From: Paenibacillus sp. PL91
GTDB taxonomy: Bacteria > Bacillota > Bacilli > Paenibacillales > Paenibacillaceae
Assembly: GCF_012935325.2 (NCBI RefSeq)
Contig: NZ_JABBYG020000001.1
Location: 744,001-808,000, forward strand
Reading direction: 5' to 3'
DNA: 64,000 nt
The notes under the pieces are model-generated. The model was given only the letters and a program-made list of their open reading frames with translations. It was not told the DNA's origin and did no database searches. Made by a program: the position numbers and the translations under genes. This document shows, piece by piece, positions 52,312 to 60,368 of the stretch (position 1 is its first letter; each line of letters opens with the position of its first letter).

Positions 52312-53388
52312 GTGAAAACAAAGCTTTATGTCCTATACGGCGGCAAATCCGTCGAGCATGAGGTTTCTTTAAAAACAGCATATACCGTTATTCAATCCAT
52401 AGACGATTCCAAATTCGAGGTTTTTCCCATCTATATCACGCGTGAAGGACTCTGGTGCAGTCCAGAAAGGTTGAACCGAGATCAGATTGTCATGAGCGAT
52501 CTTGTCGCTCAGCCAACAACCACATCAGCAGCACAATCCATCGGGGATGTATTAGTAAGCCAATTGTCTCTGCCCGGCAAAAAAGTTGTACTGCCGCTGC
52601 TGCATGGCTCAAACGGAGAAGACGGCACGGTGCAAGGGCTGCTCGAATTGCTTGATGTGCCGTATGTGGGGAACGGCGTACTGTCATCAGCGCTCACCTT
52701 GGACAAAGCCGTATCGAAGCAGCTTTTAGTCCAAGCGGGCATCAATCAAGTAGATTACCTCGTATATCGCCACGATCAATGGCTGGAGAATCACTCTGAC
52801 ATGCTGCATTCGGTAGCGGAAAAACTTGGTTTTCCTTGCTATGTAAAGCCTGCATCCTTAGGCTCCAGCATTGGCATTAGCAGATGCATGGATAAGCAGC
52901 AATTGATAGCTGGCATAATGGAGGCATTACGATACGATACCAAGCTCGTTATTGAACAAGAGGTCATTGGCAGAGAAATACAGGTTGCTGTCATGGGCAA
53001 TGAGAAGCCGCTTGCATCCTTGCCAGGTGAATTCATCCATAACCATCGTTTTTTTGATTTCGAATCGAAATATTTGGACAAGCGGCTGACCATGTCGATT
53101 CCGGCTCAAATTTCCGAAGAAATTACAGTACAAATTCGGCAGCTCGCCATTCAAGCTTATCAGGTGCACGGATGCTCGGGACTTGCTCGGGTCGATTTTT
53201 TCCTGGATGAGAAAGGGCAATTGTTTTTGAACGAAATTAACGCGCTGCCTGGCTTTACGAATTTCAGTATGTATCCGGTCATGTGGGAGCGGACGGATGG
53301 CACTTCTTATGCCGAGTTAGTCGAAAAACTGATCGACTATGCTTTTACTCGCCATGCAGAAAAACAAACGATTCACTATACGAGGTGA
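52312..53388 (+). CDS. D-alanine-D-alanine ligase-like enzyme (possible D-Ala-D-X ligase)
   Basis: A 358-residue ATP-grasp ligase that joins D-alanine to a second D-amino or hydroxy acid for the peptidoglycan stem. Motifs are YGGKSVEHEVSLKTA at the N-terminus, LPLLHGSNGEDGTVQG, CYVKPASLGSSIGIS, FFDFESKYLDKRL in the omega loop and LFLNEINALPGFTNFSMYP. The VEHEVS and KY features are those of D-Ala-D-Ala ligases, not of the VanA D-lactate type; D-Ser specificity cannot be ruled out by eye. GTG start behind taggagg. First gene of a four-gene operon with racemase, VanXY-like and VanT-like partners. Confidence 0.88.
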   Translation: MKTKLYVLYGGKSVEHEVSLKTAYTVIQSIDDSKFEVFPIYITREGLWCSPERLNRDQIVMSDLVAQPTTTSAAQSIGDVLVSQLSLPGKKVVLPLLHGSNGEDGTVQGLLELLDVPYVGNGVLSSALTLDKAVSKQLLVQAGINQVDYLVYRHDQWLENHSDMLHSVAEKLGFPCYVKPASLGSSIGISRCMDKQQLIAGIMEALRYDTKLVIEQEVIGREIQVAVMGNEKPLASLPGEFIHNHRFFDFESKYLDKRLTMSIPAQISEEITVQIRQLAIQAYQVHGCSGLARVDFFLDEKGQLFLNEINALPGFTNFSMYPVMWERTDGTSYAELVEKLIDYAFTRHAEKQTIHYTR

Positions 53389-53393
53389 TTGGC

Positions 53394-54566
53394 ATGAATA
53401 GAGACACGTGGTCTGAGGTTAGTTTGAGCAATATACGCAATAATATGCTGAAAATTCGTCAAACGCTGCCTAAAAATGTGAAGCTGATGGCGGTCGTCAA
53501 AGCAAATGGCTACGGTCATGGCGATATCGAAGCTGCCCTCATGGCTCAGCAGGCTGGCGCAGAGCAGCTAGCCGTTGCCTATTTGGATGAAGCGCTCCGT
53601 CTAAGAGAACACGGGATTACGCTGCCTATTCTTATTTTAACCCCCATAAAACCTCGGCAGTTGAAGCTTGCCATCGAGCATGATCTCATGCTTACCGTAA
53701 CGAGCGCCTCATGGTTTAGGGAAGCGAGATGCTTTAAGCCAGTCACTCCCTTGAGGAAGCTGCGCGTGCACGTAAAGCTGGACACTGGGCTTGGCAGGCT
53801 CGGCATCTATGAAAAACCCCAATGGGACGAAATGGTTCCATGGCTGAGAGCTGCTGATGTAATCGTTGAAGGTGTTTATACGCATTTTGCTACTGCTGGA
53901 AGGGAGGATACATCGTACCTGAAGCAGCAGTATATGCGATTCGTAGACATGATCGAATGGGTGAAGGAGTCAAGGCTCGCCGTTAACAGCTATCATTGTG
54001 CGGGAAGTGCTGCTGCGCTTCGGTTTCCTGAGCTTGCAATGGATATGGTGCGAATTGGCGCGGCGATGTACGGCTATTATCCGCAGAAGCTTGTTCCAAC
54101 TATTAAGCTCGAACCGGCGTTAAGCTTGCACAGCACCCTCATGCAGGTAAAAAAGCTGAAAAAGGGTGAGTACTTAGGCTATGACAACTCTTATCAAGCG
54201 GACGAGGAGCAATGGGTTGGAACAGTACCAATCGGCTATGCCGACGGTTGGTCGCAAAGCATGCAGGGAACGGAGCTGCTCGTAAATGGACAACGTGCCA
54301 AAGTAATCGGAAAAATATGTATGGATCAGCTCATGATTCGATTACCGGGTCCGTGCAAGGAAGGCTCCGCTGTGACCTTAATAGGCTGTCAAGGGGCTGA
54401 GAGCATTACGTTTGCCGAGCTGGCTGCCCATATAGGCAGCGTTCCGCAAGAAATATCAACCTCGCTCACTGCGAGAGTAACTCGAATATATACCGACAAA
54501 GGGGAGGCGCGAAAACGATGGGACAAGCGATTAATCGTATCCAGCAGCAAGGGAGCCATCCTATAA
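53394..54566 (+). CDS. Alanine racemase-like enzyme (VanT catalytic-domain type)
   Basis: A 390-residue PLP-dependent racemase. The PLP lysine is Lys36 in VVKANGYGHG; the second base Tyr263 lies in YLGYDNSYQ; HVKLDTGLGRLGI and GTVPIGYADGW are also present. Its place between a ligase gene and a VanXY-like gene fits the racemase half of VanT, which supplies D-Ser in vanC/vanG-type operons; it could equally make D-Ala. It starts five bases after the ligase stop behind gaggtgatt and overlaps the next gene by 49 bases. Confidence 0.88.
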   Translation: MNRDTWSEVSLSNIRNNMLKIRQTLPKNVKLMAVVKANGYGHGDIEAALMAQQAGAEQLAVAYLDEALRLREHGITLPILILTPIKPRQLKLAIEHDLMLTVTSASWFREARCFKPVTPLRKLRVHVKLDTGLGRLGIYEKPQWDEMVPWLRAADVIVEGVYTHFATAGREDTSYLKQQYMRFVDMIEWVKESRLAVNSYHCAGSAAALRFPELAMDMVRIGAAMYGYYPQKLVPTIKLEPALSLHSTLMQVKKLKKGEYLGYDNSYQADEEQWVGTVPIGYADGWSQSMQGTELLVNGQRAKVIGKICMDQLMIRLPGPCKEGSAVTLIGCQGAESITFAELAAHIGSVPQEISTSLTARVTRIYTDKGEARKRWDKRLIVSSSKGAIL

Positions 54567-55354
54567 ATCACATTCAAGTAAGCCAAGCCGAAATCTATGA
54601 AGGGCATTTGGTGCTAATAAACGGCGATAATCCGATCAAGCGTCCTATTAAGGAAGATAAGCTGCTGCCGATCAGCTCGAATGAAGACATTAATGAGCTG
54701 CATGATGGCATGTCCATGGAAAAGACCGGTTTGCAGCAGTTGTCGGCATTGTTGGCTGCAAGCGAGGCGTTAGAGGAAGTTGTAGTCGTAAGCGCCTATC
54801 GTACGAAGGAAGAGCAGGAACACATCTATGCAACATCATTGGTCGAAAATGGCCCTGTTTATACAGCTAGCTACGTGGCGCTGCCGGATCAAAGCGAGCA
54901 TCAAACGGGGCTTGCTGTTGATGTAGGCAAAATCAGCCGCGATGTCGATTTTATTGCGCCTTCTTTTCCGAGTAACGGTGCCTGCCAAACCTTTAAGCAG
55001 CTAGCTGCGGATTATGGCTTTATTCAAAGGTATAAGGAAGGGAAGGAGTCCATTACCAAAATCTCCTGTGAGCCTTGGCATTTCCGCTATGTTGGCTATC
55101 CTCACTCGAGACTGATTGAGGAGTATAGCTTTTGCCTCGAGGAGTATATCGATTTTGTCAAAGGCTATACGTATTCCGGCGACCATCTTAGATTCAAAAA
55201 TGGCAGTCTGCAGGTTGAGATCTATTATGTTCCAGCGGAGGTAGGGCCGTCGACGACAGTACCGATAGTCAAATGTGATCTTTACCGCCTCTCAGGCAAT
55301 AACAGAGACGGGTTTATTATTACCGCGTTCCATGGCAGCGAACACAATGGCTAA
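54518..55354 (+). CDS. VanXY-like D,D-dipeptidase/carboxypeptidase
   Basis: A 278-residue zinc peptidase of family M15. Zinc ligands fit His128 in SEHQTGLAVDVG, Asp135 and His188 in EPWHFRYVG, with Glu185 as catalytic acid/base. Segments such as SAYRTKEEQ, VALPDQSEHQTGLAVDV and CEPWHFRYVGYPHS closely follow VanXY of enterococcal vanC, which cleaves D-Ala-D-Ala and the normal pentapeptide. There is no signal peptide or membrane anchor, as in VanXY and unlike VanY. A C-terminal extension of about 70 residues follows. Start behind ggggaggcgcg, overlapping the racemase gene. Confidence 0.85.
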   Translation: MGQAINRIQQQGSHPINHIQVSQAEIYEGHLVLINGDNPIKRPIKEDKLLPISSNEDINELHDGMSMEKTGLQQLSALLAASEALEEVVVVSAYRTKEEQEHIYATSLVENGPVYTASYVALPDQSEHQTGLAVDVGKISRDVDFIAPSFPSNGACQTFKQLAADYGFIQRYKEGKESITKISCEPWHFRYVGYPHSRLIEEYSFCLEEYIDFVKGYTYSGDHLRFKNGSLQVEIYYVPAEVGPSTTVPIVKCDLYRLSGNNRDGFIITAFHGSEHNG

Positions 55355-56399
55355 ATCAAACTACGGCGGGTTGGACATTCTGAAATTCATCGTCGCTATT
55401 CTGGTGATTGCTAACCATACCGGCCCTATGCATGCATACAATGCCAACGCGGATTACCTCATAAGTGGAATTCTAACACGAATTGCTGTTCCGATCTTTT
55501 TTATGACATCCGGATTTTTTTTCTTCCGCAAATGGACAGGCGTGCATACAAACGATTCAAAAGCATGGCTTGGTTATATGAAAAAAATCGGAGTATTATA
55601 TGTAATAGCCATATTGTTATATATACCGCTTAATCTATACACCGGATATTTTAAGGAAAGCTTCACTTTATACAGCTTCTTCAAGGATATCGTTTTTGAC
55701 GGAACCTTTTATCATTTGTGGTATTTGCCAGCTTTAATGATAGGCATAACGATTACTTATTTTTTGTATAGGAAAATGTCTTTGACAGCGTTGCTTGCGA
55801 TTGTCAGTTTATTATATGTGATTGGCCTATTCGGAGACAGCTACTATGGCCTAATAGAAGGCGTCTATGGAATCACGCAATTTTATGACGCGATGTTCTT
55901 CATTTTTGACTACACGCGCAACGGTCTGTTCTATGCGCCCATATATCTAGTTCTTGGTGCTTGGGCTGCCAAGCATCCGCTTCAAGCAAGAAAGCCGATT
56001 ATTTACGCCAGCTTGTTTCTTCTTTCACTAGGATTGATGTTTGCCGAGGCCATTATGTTGAAGTCATTGGAACTTCCGCGTCATGACAGCATGTACATTT
56101 TTGCGCTGCCAGCCACTTATTTTTTATTCCAATGGGCTTTGTTATGGAAAGGCCAATCTGGCAGAGCATTTCGGGAGTGGCGGGTGTGGATTTATATTTT
56201 GCATCCTATCGCTATCGTGCTCGTTCGCGGTGCGGCTAAGGCAGCTGGAATAGAAGCGGTTTTCATAACGAACAGTCTCATTCATTTTGCTGCGGTATGC
56301 TTGTTATCGGTTGTACTGGCTGCGGTCGCTGTGAAAATATCCGACATAAAATTTAAAATCGCCCATAAACATGATAATGGGAGACGTTCATTAAGCTAG
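55347..56399 (+). CDS. Acyltransferase-3-like membrane protein (VanT N-terminal-domain type)
   Basis: A 350-residue protein with about ten membrane helices of the acyltransferase 3 fold: GLDILKFIVAILVIANHTGP with the conserved His, RIAVPIFFMTSGFFFFRKW and YHLWYLPALMIG. The same domain forms the N-terminal half of VanT serine racemases, where it may take up L-serine. Here it is a separate gene next to the racemase. ATG GCT AAA at 55347 overlaps the preceding TAA by eight bases; an ATG at 55332 is also possible. Neither has a clear ribosome binding site, so coupling is likely. Confidence 0.85.
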   Translation: MAKSNYGGLDILKFIVAILVIANHTGPMHAYNANADYLISGILTRIAVPIFFMTSGFFFFRKWTGVHTNDSKAWLGYMKKIGVLYVIAILLYIPLNLYTGYFKESFTLYSFFKDIVFDGTFYHLWYLPALMIGITITYFLYRKMSLTALLAIVSLLYVIGLFGDSYYGLIEGVYGITQFYDAMFFIFDYTRNGLFYAPIYLVLGAWAAKHPLQARKPIIYASLFLLSLGLMFAEAIMLKSLELPRHDSMYIFALPATYFLFQWALLWKGQSGRAFREWRVWIYILHPIAIVLVRGAAKAAGIEAVFITNSLIHFAAVCLLSVVLAAVAVKISDIKFKIAHKHDNGRRSLS

Positions 56400-56458
56400 G
56401 TGTTGCGGGAGGAGAAGCCGCGTCGAAGGAGCATTACCTGCAGCAGGGAGGGATTGTT

Positions 56459-56539
56459 ATGAGTATCGAATTGCTCATTCAACTACTCGTGCTTATCGTA
56501 ATGATCATCGATATGGCGACTAGATCTAAAGATTCTTAA
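56459..56539 (+). CDS. Hydrophobic micropeptide, 26 residues
   Basis: Behind a strong gggagggattgtt, a frame of 26 codons encodes a single membrane segment (IELLIQLLVLIVMIIDM) with a short polar tail (ATRSKDS). A terminator follows 8 bases after the stop. Size, shape and mRNA layout resemble type I toxin peptides such as BsrE/BsrH, but no antisense RNA promoter was identified by eye. Confidence 0.45.
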   Translation: MSIELLIQLLVLIVMIIDMATRSKDS

Positions 56540-56546
56540 TGAATGG

Positions 56547-56582
56547 AGACAAAGCATCCGAATCGGTTGCTTTGTCTTTTTT
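56547..56582 (+). terminator. Terminator after the hydrophobic micropeptide
   Basis: AGACAAAGCA / TGCTTTGTCT stem with inner CCGAATCGG, then seven T. It may also end the van-like operon. Confidence 0.85.
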
Positions 56583-56705
56583 TCTATAGGTAAGTTGAAT
56601 GACAAAACAAGGAAATGCCAGCGGAGCAACGAATTACATAAAATTAGGTTAATCAATCGCCAGCAAAAATAGATAACGTCAGCTGAACGGGAAAGGAAGA
56701 ATGAC

Positions 56706-57059
56706 ATGATTGAATGTCCTTGGTGCAGCAGTCAGGTTATATTGGATCAAGATGTTTGTCCGGTTTGCCAGCACGAGGTTTTAGCTAAGCATTTGGACCC
56801 CTTCTTAAGTGAGCAGCCAAACGATGCGGTTGTTGAATACGATAATGCATTAGGCCAGCTTGACCTTACAGCCCAAATCGCAAATGAATTTGAATGCTCT
56901 AAATGTAAGCATGATGAGTGTGATATCGATGAGATCGCCATGACTGGTGCTGGATTAAGCAAGCTGTTGAACATTCAATATCATCATTTTTTATATGCTT
57001 CCTGCTTGCAATGCGGGTTTGTTGAAATTTATAATCCGAATATATTGCATAACCGATGA
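56706..57059 (+). CDS. Small protein with two zinc ribbons
   Basis: A 117-residue protein with two pairs of zinc-binding cysteines: CPWC ... CPVC at 4-21 and ECSKC ... CLQCG at 63-100. Between them is an acidic linker (LDPFLSEQPNDAVVEYD). It probably binds nucleic acid or a protein partner; no function is known to me. Start behind aaaggaagaatgac. Followed after 22 bases by the PhzF gene. Confidence 0.78.
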   Translation: MIECPWCSSQVILDQDVCPVCQHEVLAKHLDPFLSEQPNDAVVEYDNALGQLDLTAQIANEFECSKCKHDECDIDEIAMTGAGLSKLLNIQYHHFLYASCLQCGFVEIYNPNILHNR

Positions 57060-57081
57060 TTTTTTATAAGGAGTAAAGAAT

Positions 57082-57975
57082 ATGAAGGACATACAGGTGT
57101 TTCACTATGATGCGTTTGCAACGATACCCAATCAAGGCAATCCTGCGGGAGTTGTTCTCGAAGCCAATCATTTGAGTAAGAATGAAATGCAGGAAATTGC
57201 GAAGCGGGTCGGTTTTAATGAAACCGTATTTGTAACAAAGTCTGAACGAGCGGACTTGCGGTTGAACTATTTTACGCCTGGCCATGAGATACCCTTATGC
57301 GGTCATGCAACGATTGCATCGATATACGCGTTGAAGCGACAAGGTTTGCTGCCTGATCGACAAGAATGGATAATAGAGACGAATATCGGGTTATTGCCGA
57401 TAACATGCAGCGAGGGAGAGCCTTATCAGATCAAGATGAAGCAGGGCAAACCGGAGTTCATCCCATTTGGCGGAGATAGGGAACAGTTGTTTAAAGCGAT
57501 TGGTTTATGTGCAGATGATTGGGACGAGCGGTTGCCGATTGTTTATGGCAGTACCGGAACGTGGACTCTGCTAGTACCTGTCAAGAAACTTTCATCTTTT
57601 GCAAAAATGGTGCCCAGCACGGATAAATTCCCTGCTATTTTGAAAGAAAATCCTAGAGCATCCATTCATCCTTTTTGCTTGGACGCCTATGATTCTCAAG
57701 CACATATGCATGCCAGGCATTTTTCGTCCCCTTATTCAGGCACGATAGAAGATCCGATAACCGGTACCGCTTCCGGCGTGATGGGCGCATATTATTTAAC
57801 CTATATAAAGCCAGAGCTAAACGAGGCAAATCTTGTTGTAGAACAAGGACAAGAACTGAATAGAGACGGTAAAGTCAGCGTAGAAGCGAAAAAGCTGAGC
57901 TCTCGTGAAATGGACATTTTTATTAGCGGAACGGCGGTTTGGGTCGGCGAAATTGACAAGAGGATATTGGAGTGA
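57082..57975 (+). CDS. PhzF-family isomerase/epimerase
   Basis: A 297-residue two-domain protein. Features are FHYDAFATIPNQGNPAGVV, the catalytic Glu47 in GFNETVFV, FTPGHEIPLCGHATIA near 70-84, and GIEDPITGTASG-like SGTIEDPITGTASGVMGAYY near 215. PhzF itself acts in phenazine synthesis, but isolated homologues are common and act on other small molecules. Start behind taaggagtaaagaat; overlaps the following HAD gene by four bases (GTGA). Confidence 0.9.
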   Translation: MKDIQVFHYDAFATIPNQGNPAGVVLEANHLSKNEMQEIAKRVGFNETVFVTKSERADLRLNYFTPGHEIPLCGHATIASIYALKRQGLLPDRQEWIIETNIGLLPITCSEGEPYQIKMKQGKPEFIPFGGDREQLFKAIGLCADDWDERLPIVYGSTGTWTLLVPVKKLSSFAKMVPSTDKFPAILKENPRASIHPFCLDAYDSQAHMHARHFSSPYSGTIEDPITGTASGVMGAYYLTYIKPELNEANLVVEQGQELNRDGKVSVEAKKLSSREMDIFISGTAVWVGEIDKRILE

Positions 57976-58655
57976 AATACGAGGTTGTTTTGTTTGACGC
58001 GGACGATACGTTATTTGATTATTCATTGGCTGAGGCGCATGCGCTGAAAAGTGTATTTATCGAGCATCAAATTGAGCTGCAGCCGTCTCATGTTGAGCTG
58101 TACCGATCGGTTAATCAGCAGCTTTGGAATGATTTTGAGAAGGGGACGGTTACGCTCGACTTTTTGCGACATGAACGATTTAGGAGAATGTTTGCCGAGG
58201 TTCAAGTAGAGCTTGATGCGATTCACTTTAGCGAACGGTACGTTCATTATTTGGGAGAGGGCTCCTTCCTGATAGAAGGCTCGGATGTGCTTATTCATCA
58301 GATGCGAGGGAGCGGCCATCGCATAGCGATCATTACAAATGGCATTAAGCAAACGCAGCATAGTCGGATCGGCAGATCAAGCTTGGCAAATTCCTTCGAG
58401 CATATCATCGTTTCAGAGGATACCGGTTATTCGAAGCCGCATACGGGAATCTTTGATTATGCTTTTGATAAATTGCAGATAACGGATAAATCTAAGGTGC
58501 TGATTGTCGGGGATTCCTTAACATCGGATATTCAAGGCGGCATCAACTACGGCATTGATACATGCTGGTACAATCCAAAGCGTAAGCGGAATGAAACGTT
58601 GATAAAACCGACCTATGAAATTCAGCGTTTGGATGAGCTGCTTCAGTATATATAA
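57972..58655 (+). CDS. HAD nucleotidase, YjjG/YfnB type
   Basis: A 227-residue HAD phosphatase with motif I VVLFDADDTLFDYS, motif II IAIITNGIKQTQ, Lys in GYSKPHTGIFD and motif IV VLIVGDSLTSDIQGG. This pattern is that of YjjG, a house-cleaning nucleotidase for non-canonical pyrimidine nucleotides. GTG start in the TGA of phzF, so the two are coupled. Confidence 0.88.
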   Translation: MKYEVVLFDADDTLFDYSLAEAHALKSVFIEHQIELQPSHVELYRSVNQQLWNDFEKGTVTLDFLRHERFRRMFAEVQVELDAIHFSERYVHYLGEGSFLIEGSDVLIHQMRGSGHRIAIITNGIKQTQHSRIGRSSLANSFEHIIVSEDTGYSKPHTGIFDYAFDKLQITDKSKVLIVGDSLTSDIQGGINYGIDTCWYNPKRKRNETLIKPTYEIQRLDELLQYI

Positions 58656-58697
58656 AAAAGAACGATGCCAGTGTAAGCTGATGCATCGTTCTTTTTT
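58654..58697. terminator. Bidirectional terminator
   Basis: AAAAAAGAACGATGC / GCATCGTTCTTTTTT, a perfect 15-bp stem between the convergent HAD and ROK genes. Confidence 0.9.
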
Positions 58698-58698
58698 T

Positions 58699-59889
58699 CT
58701 AGTTGAGCTCCCACTCCTGAAGCAGCATGATGGCTGCGCCGGCCGTTACGGCGTCTTCCGTCAGCTGCCCTTGCGTAAATTTAGGCTCGTATTGCGGGGA
58801 ATAGTAGATGTTGCTGCGGGCGACTTGTATGACAGTATCATAGATTGACTTATGCACTTTGACGAGCGGACCGCCCAATATAACCGCCTCTGGGTGCAAA
58901 ATATTGATCAAATTGGCAATCCCAATGCCCAGGTAGGTTGCCGTTTGCAGAAACTGTTCAGTAACGAATGCATCCTTCTGTGAATAGGCTTTCTGCAGCG
59001 CATCAAACTGTATATCCTCTGGCGGGATTCCTTTAAGCGAGCTTTCTCTGCCCAGCTTCAGCTGCGAGCGAATTTTTTTCTCTAATGCAGGGATGGATAC
59101 GAGCGCTTCAAGCGCTCCATAATTACCTTCGTCGCCGAGTCTTGGGCCATCCGTCTGGATAATCATTTGACCGAAGGAGCCTTCCATGTCTACCGCTCCC
59201 CTTACGATCTGGCCGCCTGACATCATCGAGGTCCGCAAGCCTACACCAGCATGGACATAAAGCATATGCTTCACTTCTTCATTCCGAAGCGCCCAATGCT
59301 CACCAATAATCGCCGTATTGGCTCCATTATCGAGCAGGGCAGGCAGCCCCAACCGCTGCTCGAGGAGCTCGCAGATCGGAACATTGCTCCAACCTTCAGC
59401 GGGAAAATAGCGCGGCTTCAGCATAATGCCATCCTCGCGGCTTAACGGACCAACAGCGCCGATCCCGATGCCGATTATTTTTTCGCGCTCAATCTGGCAC
59501 TCGCTCATCATGTGTTCAGCGAGCTGCGTAATTTTGGCCAGCAGCCTCTCGGGCGTCATACGCTCGTCCATTTTCCATCTCTCGAAGGCTAGCGGTTTTA
59601 AATTCATGTCATATAAACCGATAGAGGAGGAGAAACGAGAAATTTCCAAACCAAATACGGCGCGGTGTTCGGGGTTGACGCGATATAGAATCGGCTTTCG
59701 GCCGCCTGTTGAGCGACCTAGCTCCGATGCTAGTATTAGCCCGTCAGACAGCAGCTCCTCCAGCAACCGGGATAGGCTCGTGCTGGTTACCGTAAGCCGA
59801 TCCATTAAGGCGGCCTTGGATACTAAACCATTTCGAATAATAAAATCAAAAACTTGTTTTTTTATAGTTGGATGCTTCACATTCATCAT
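58699..59889 (-). CDS. ROK-family transcriptional repressor (XylR/NagC type)
   Basis: A 396-residue regulator with an N-terminal winged helix (VSKAALMDRLTVTSTSLSRLLE) and a ROK sugar-kinase-like domain: GLEISRFSSSIGLYD, LLDNGANTAIIGEHW, HAGVGLRTSMMSGG. The zinc site that normally reads CxCGxxGCxE is here LGDEGNYGALEAL, with all cysteines lost. Such a protein may still bind sugar but not zinc. ATG at 59889 or 59886 behind ggagaatat. Local context is carbohydrate use. Confidence 0.88.
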   Translation of the reverse strand: MMNVKHPTIKKQVFDFIIRNGLVSKAALMDRLTVTSTSLSRLLEELLSDGLILASELGRSTGGRKPILYRVNPEHRAVFGLEISRFSSSIGLYDMNLKPLAFERWKMDERMTPERLLAKITQLAEHMMSECQIEREKIIGIGIGAVGPLSREDGIMLKPRYFPAEGWSNVPICELLEQRLGLPALLDNGANTAIIGEHWALRNEEVKHMLYVHAGVGLRTSMMSGGQIVRGAVDMEGSFGQMIIQTDGPRLGDEGNYGALEALVSIPALEKKIRSQLKLGRESSLKGIPPEDIQFDALQKAYSQKDAFVTEQFLQTATYLGIGIANLINILHPEAVILGGPLVKVHKSIYDTVIQVARSNIYYSPQYEPKFTQGQLTEDAVTAGAAIMLLQEWELN

Positions 59890-60116
59890 ATATTCTCCAT
59901 TTGTCCAAGTAGTTAGATCGGATATAAATCAAACTCTATTATATGCTGTTTGGAGTAGGCGTGACTAGAGATACGCTATAAATAATTTAATACGGTAGCA
60001 ACTGCGTTTAGACGGCAGCAGCATTTCTGTTGTATAAAGTGCAATGTAACATAGGAGTAAGAGTAAGAGGAATGCTTTTGAGGTTTGACTATGTGGATTG
60101 CCAATGAGGAAAGCCG

Positions 60117-60299
60117 ATGAGTGAGGCGTATACGGAGTGGGATGAGGATGCTGCAGCGTATGGGGCGTTAATCTGTCAGGATTCGACAATGTATTCGGTT
60201 GTCATCGTGAAAAAGAAGTTCTATAATGTGGTTATGAGTAAATTATCGATAATCCAAAATGTAGAGGAGGCAGATGACGGAACTTTTTTTTTAATATAA
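60117..60299 (+). CDS. Possible small acidic protein, 60 residues
   Basis: An ATG behind gaggaaagccg opens a 60-codon frame: MSEAYTEWDEDAAAYGALI, then STMYSVVIVKKKFYNVV. No family recognised. An ATTATCGATAAT palindrome lies inside it at 60242-60253, which makes it doubtful as a gene. Confidence 0.3.
   Translation: MSEAYTEWDEDAAAYGALICQDSTMYSVVIVKKKFYNVVMSKLSIIQNVEEADDGTFFLI
60242..60253. promoter_or_regulatory. Palindrome ATTATCGATAAT, upstream copy
   Basis: A perfect 12-bp palindrome, 75 bases upstream of the second, longer copy. Candidate operator of the adjacent GntR regulator. Confidence 0.5.
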
Positions 60300-60314
60300 A
60301 TGGTAACGCTTTCT
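60300..60314 (+). promoter_or_regulatory. cre-like site upstream of the GntR gene
   Basis: ATGGTAACGCTTTCT fits the catabolite-responsive element WTGNAANCGNWNNCW with one mismatch (position 5). Candidate CcpA site. Confidence 0.45.
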
Positions 60315-60327
60315 TTTTTTGATACAT

Positions 60328-60346
60328 ATTATCGATAATCGATAAT
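60328..60346. promoter_or_regulatory. Palindromic operator upstream of the GntR gene
   Basis: ATTATCGAT, one base, ATCGATAAT: a perfect 9-bp inverted repeat ending 22 bases before the GntR start. Together with the copy at 60242 it suggests autoregulation. Confidence 0.55.
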
Positions 60347-60368
60347 GGGAAACGGAGACGTGATTGCA

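Larger units (their letters stand above)
59890..60368. other. Intergenic region between the ROK and GntR genes
   Basis: A 480-base region holding a possible 60-residue gene (60117-60299), a cre-like site (60300-60314) and two ATTATCGATAAT palindromes. Nothing else recognised. Confidence 0.6.
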
